A stretch of DNA of 64,000 nucleotides from an uncultured bacterium (GTDB lineage Bacteria > Cyanobacteriota > Vampirovibrionia > Gastranaerophilales > Gastranaerophilaceae), in contig CASFPN010000017.1 of the NCBI GenBank assembly GCA_949296425.1, positions 1 through 64,000 of the forward strand, written 5' to 3'. The stretch's first letter is position 1, and every line of letters begins with the position of its first letter. The notes beneath the pieces are model-generated. The model made no database searches and was not told the origin of the DNA. It was given only the letters and a program-made list of their open reading frames with translations. Below, piece by piece: positions 61,722 through 64,000 of the stretch. Position numbers and translations under genes: made by a program.

Positions 61722-62456
61722 ATGAAAGAGGGAAGTTTGAAAATATCAATAGGTCATCTCTATCCTAAACTTTTAAACCTTTACGGGGATATGGGAAATA
61801 TTATCACCATTACAAAAAGATGTGAGTGGCGGGGAATTACCGTGGAATATGACCCGATAGGCACAGGTGATACAATAAAAGAACACGATCTCTATTTCAT
61901 AGGAGGCGGACAAGATAAACAGCAGCAGGAAGTTGCAGATGAGCTTTATAAAAACAAGGATTTTTTGTTAGCTGAACGTGATTGTAATGCTGTATTTCTT
62001 GGAATTTGCGGCGGATATCAGCTGTTCGGTCATTATTATCAGCCGTTTTACGGTGAAAAACTCCGCGGAATCAGTTTAATTGATGCTTATACAGTTGCAG
62101 GGAAAAAAAGATTTATAGGAAATGTTACGGTTGAAACAGAATTTTTAACTCCGTCAACTCTTGTTGGGTTTGAAAATCACAGTGGGTTGACTTATCTGCA
62201 TGGTGAGACAAAGCCTCTTGGGAAAATTATGGTAGGTAACGGCAACAATGGCGAAGATAAAACAGAGGGGGCAAGGTATAAAAATGTTTTCGGTACATAT
62301 CTGCATGGCTCGTTATTGCCCAAAAATCCTGCATTTGCAGACTATTTGATAGAACTTGCTCTTGAAAAAAGATACGGTCATAAAATAAAATTACAAAATC
62401 TTAATGATGATCTTGAAATAAATACTCATAATTCATTAGTGGGAAAGGCTTATTGA
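61722..62456 (+). CDS. gatD: Lipid II isoglutaminyl synthase glutaminase subunit, GatD-like
   Basis: The 244-residue class I glutamine amidotransferase of CobB/CobQ type has nucleophile Cys 96 in GICGGYQLFG and His 195 in GTYLHGSLLP. It starts ISIGHLYPKLLNLYGDMGNI, the usual GatD beginning. With MurT it amidates D-glutamate in peptidoglycan stem peptides. murT is normally adjacent but is not seen here, so the call is by similarity only. Its stop overlaps the gtrA-like gene. Confidence 0.85.
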   Translation: MKEGSLKISIGHLYPKLLNLYGDMGNIITITKRCEWRGITVEYDPIGTGDTIKEHDLYFIGGGQDKQQQEVADELYKNKDFLLAERDCNAVFLGICGGYQLFGHYYQPFYGEKLRGISLIDAYTVAGKKRFIGNVTVETEFLTPSTLVGFENHSGLTYLHGETKPLGKIMVGNGNNGEDKTEGARYKNVFGTYLHGSLLPKNPAFADYLIELALEKRYGHKIKLQNLNDDLEINTHNSLVGKAY

Positions 62457-62881
62457 TGAGCAGAGAAATCGCATTAAATTTGTATAATAAATGGTGTTCG
62501 ATTCCTGACAAATTAAGATTTTTATTTGTTGGAGGAGTTAATGCTTCTTTTTCATATATTATTTTTGCGATTGCTGTTTATTTGATAGGGCAGGAGCATT
62601 ACCAGATTTGTGTTGCTTTGCAGTGGGCAATTTCTTCTGTATTTTCGTTTGTTAATCAGAAAGTTTTTGTTTTTTGTACAAAAGGACACTGGGTAAGAGA
62701 ATATGTTAAATGTTGCACGACCTGGGTTGTTAGTTATGCATTTAATGCTGTAATACTGGAAATTATTGTGCGATGTGTTACAAAAAATGTATATGTGGGG
62801 CAGATTGTATCAATACTTATGGCTGCAGTTGTGACTTATATTTTGTTTAAGTATTATGCTTTCCGCCATCATAAACAATAA
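62453..62881 (+). CDS. GtrA-family membrane protein
   Basis: The 142-residue protein has four membrane segments. LRFLFVGGVNASFSYIIFA starts the family pattern, and WAISSVFSFVNQKVFVF is the conserved second-segment region. GtrA-like proteins help move polyprenyl-linked sugars or teichoic-acid/arabinogalactan units. The start overlaps the gatD-like gene by 4 nt. The end is 3 nt from the convergent gene. Confidence 0.88.
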   Translation: MMSREIALNLYNKWCSIPDKLRFLFVGGVNASFSYIIFAIAVYLIGQEHYQICVALQWAISSVFSFVNQKVFVFCTKGHWVREYVKCCTTWVVSYAFNAVILEIIVRCVTKNVYVGQIVSILMAAVVTYILFKYYAFRHHKQ

Positions 62882-62883
62882 GA

Positions 62884-63612
62884 TTATTTTAAATCACTAT
62901 TAAAATATCCTGCGATAAATTTAAGTTTGCGCACGGCTTCTTCGTAGGAAAGGCTAAAAATTTCAAGAAGCCGGTGATCAAACAAGTGCAGCTGTTTGTT
63001 GTGGTTATCTGCAAATATTATTGTATAACAGTGGTTATTTGACATCCCTTTTTTAAATCCCATTGTTGTCCCGCCGATAAAACTATTTGGAGCATGTCTG
63101 CCGATTGCTTTAAACAATTCTATAGCTTCATCGTGTCGTGATTTAAGTGATATATTAAAGTTACTTTCATTTAATATAATAGCTTTTTTACCGGTAAACA
63201 TTTCCAGAAAATTTGATGGCTTGTTAAATTCAAATCTTTCGTGACAATTCGGGATTCTGCAAACCAGTGGTTTTTTGAAGGGATGTCTTTTCAGCAGTTT
63301 ATTCATTGCAACTTCGAGCGCCTTAATAAGCGGATTATGAGGAATTTTAATTTTTACTGCATTCATATAATCATCAAGATAAACAAGGTTGTCCATTTCT
63401 TTCTGAGTGACAAAATAGTCCTCAGTTTTGCCGTTGACATTGTTAAACCTTATTCTAAAACCTTCCTGTGTGTGCACTATATTTTCGGTTAAAATTTTCC
63501 TTCCGTTAGATGTATTAGTCAAGGCACCAATTGTTGACACAAGGTAACAGTCTTGAAAATGTTGCACTGCATATCTTAAATTTTGGAGTTCAATATCGCT
63601 TATTACTTTCAT
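62884..63612 (-). CDS. Putative calpain/papain-like cysteine protease
   Basis: The product is about 242 residues. FQDCYLVSTIGALTNTSNGR (Cys 22) is like the calpain GDCWLLA-type helix start. SNNHCYTIIFADN (His 194) and HLFDHR (Asp 212) complete a Cys-His-Asp/Asn order. The sequence in between is not assigned. No signal peptide. The arrangement recalls the product of 5365 but with a shorter N-terminus. The start is ATG 63612 with AGGAG 13 nt upstream; a longer TTG start would be possible. It lies downstream of proS on the same strand, after a terminator. Activity is inferred from the motif order only. Confidence 0.55.
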   Translation of the reverse strand: MKVISDIELQNLRYAVQHFQDCYLVSTIGALTNTSNGRKILTENIVHTQEGFRIRFNNVNGKTEDYFVTQKEMDNLVYLDDYMNAVKIKIPHNPLIKALEVAMNKLLKRHPFKKPLVCRIPNCHERFEFNKPSNFLEMFTGKKAIILNESNFNISLKSRHDEAIELFKAIGRHAPNSFIGGTTMGFKKGMSNNHCYTIIFADNHNKQLHLFDHRLLEIFSLSYEEAVRKLKFIAGYFNSDLK

Positions 63613-63652
63613 AACAGTAATAAATCTCCTCAATAACAATTTTTGCCATAAA

Positions 63653-63678
63653 AAAGCGGTTAATTACTTAACCGCTTT
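63653..63678 (-). terminator. Terminator of proS, containing its stop codon
   Basis: Stem AAAGCGGTTAA / TTAACCGCTTT with a 4-nt loop, followed on the minus strand by a T-run. The TAA of proS (63666-63664) lies at the loop edge. Confidence 0.9.
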
Positions 63679-64000
63679 GATTATGTCAATAAGTTTTTGA
63701 GTCGCTTCATCGGGAGTATATTTTTCTTGCTCTCCGGTTTCACGCACCTTATATTCCACAAATCCTTCATTAATTGTTTTTCCGACTGTAACTCTGAAGG
63801 GGAAGCCTATTAAATCAGCATCTTTGAATTTGACTCCGGCCCTTTCGTCGCGGTCATCAAGCACAACTTCAATTCCGGCTTCGCTTAATTCATTGTACAT
63901 TTTTTCTGCAACCTTCATTTGAAGTTGATCATTAATGTTGACAGGGACTATTACAACTTGATAAGGTGCAATTGCAATCGGCCATTTAATTCCGTGTTCA
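63664..64000 (-). CDS. proS: Prolyl-tRNA synthetase, C-terminal part (runs off window)
   Basis: The visible 112 residues are the anticodon-binding domain of bacterial Pro[22 protein letters not shown], then [21 protein letters not shown] and [11 protein letters not shown]. The frame is open to the window edge, so the start and catalytic core lie beyond 64000. A terminator overlaps the stop codon. Confidence 0.95.
   Translation of the reverse strand, partial: EHGIKWPIAIAPYQVVIVPVNINDQLQMKVAEKMYNELSEAGIEVVLDDRDERAGVKFKDADLIGFPFRVTVGKTINEGFVEYKVRETGEQEKYTPDEATQKLIDIIKAVK

Noticed and set aside
1-64000. CRISPR arrays, rRNA genes, transposases
   Set aside because: Looked for regularly spaced repeats, rRNA motifs and transposase-like ORFs; none were found.

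Overview
The window is an AT-rich chromosomal segment of a bacterium that looks like a gut-type non-photosynthetic cyanobacterial relative (Melainabacteria/Vampirovibrionia, probably Gastranaerophilales). This is inference from gene content and style, not from an rRNA gene. The pointers are three prepilin-like proteins with a GFTLAEVLITLGIIGVVAA-type signal, an SLH-domain envelope protein, a flagellar/export gene set in a low-GC genome, and several proteins with an N-terminal ISFTG/ISFSA-like motif. No rRNA, CRISPR array or transposase gene is visible.

Layout: (1) 1-8.4 kb: half of a palindromic repeat, a prepilin gene switched off by a G10 tract, a secreted Tyr-rich protein, fliJ / fliK-like / flgF-G-like genes, a stand-alone TOPRIM protein, a papain-fold-like Cys/His/Asn protein and a UshA-type nucleotidase. 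(2) 8.4-18 kb: sigma factor, flhB, deoC-metF, SulP transporter, a divergent phosphohexomutase, and two plsC genes followed by a second G10-interrupted prepilin gene. (3) 18-25.6 kb: HEAT-like protein, half transketolase, ftsE-ftsX, a degenerate REC/GGDEF protein, an isochorismatase-like hydrolase, a third prepilin and ribF. (4) 25.7-34 kb: aspS, SPFH/NfeD pair, rqcH-like and umuC-like genes (TGATG-coupled), SLH protein. (5) 34.1-37.3 kb: five tRNA genes (Tyr, two Thr, two Gly) on the minus strand with tRNA fragments, palindromic elements, a DMT-family protein and a glycosyltransferase carrying a C10 tract. (6) 37.3-52 kb: dnaE, a small pseudogene, tandem WYL regulators, anmK, nnrD-trmL-CDP-alcohol transferase, sugar oxidoreductase, GT2, dacB, nitrilase, DUF374. 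(7) 52-64 kb: tig-clpP-clpX, two small membrane paralogues separated by a G12 tract, polA, tlyA, tatD, gatD-like, gtrA, a calpain-like protein and the 3' end of proS.

Two sequence-level systems stand out. First, four G/C homopolymers of 10-12 bases occur at surface-related genes. In two prepilin genes a good ribosome binding site and ATG are followed within 10 codons by G10, a stop codon shortly after, and the prepilin signal one frame away; G11 (or G8) would join them. That is the architecture of phase variation by slipped-strand mispairing. Second, at least nine genes have a -10-like hexamer ending exactly 7 nt before the A of ATG and no usable ribosome binding site, which predicts widespread leaderless mRNAs.

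The remaining genes are mostly housekeeping: envelope lipid and peptidoglycan metabolism, protein quality control (trigger factor, ClpXP, RqcH), DNA replication and repair (DnaE, PolA, UmuC-like) and cell division (FtsEX).
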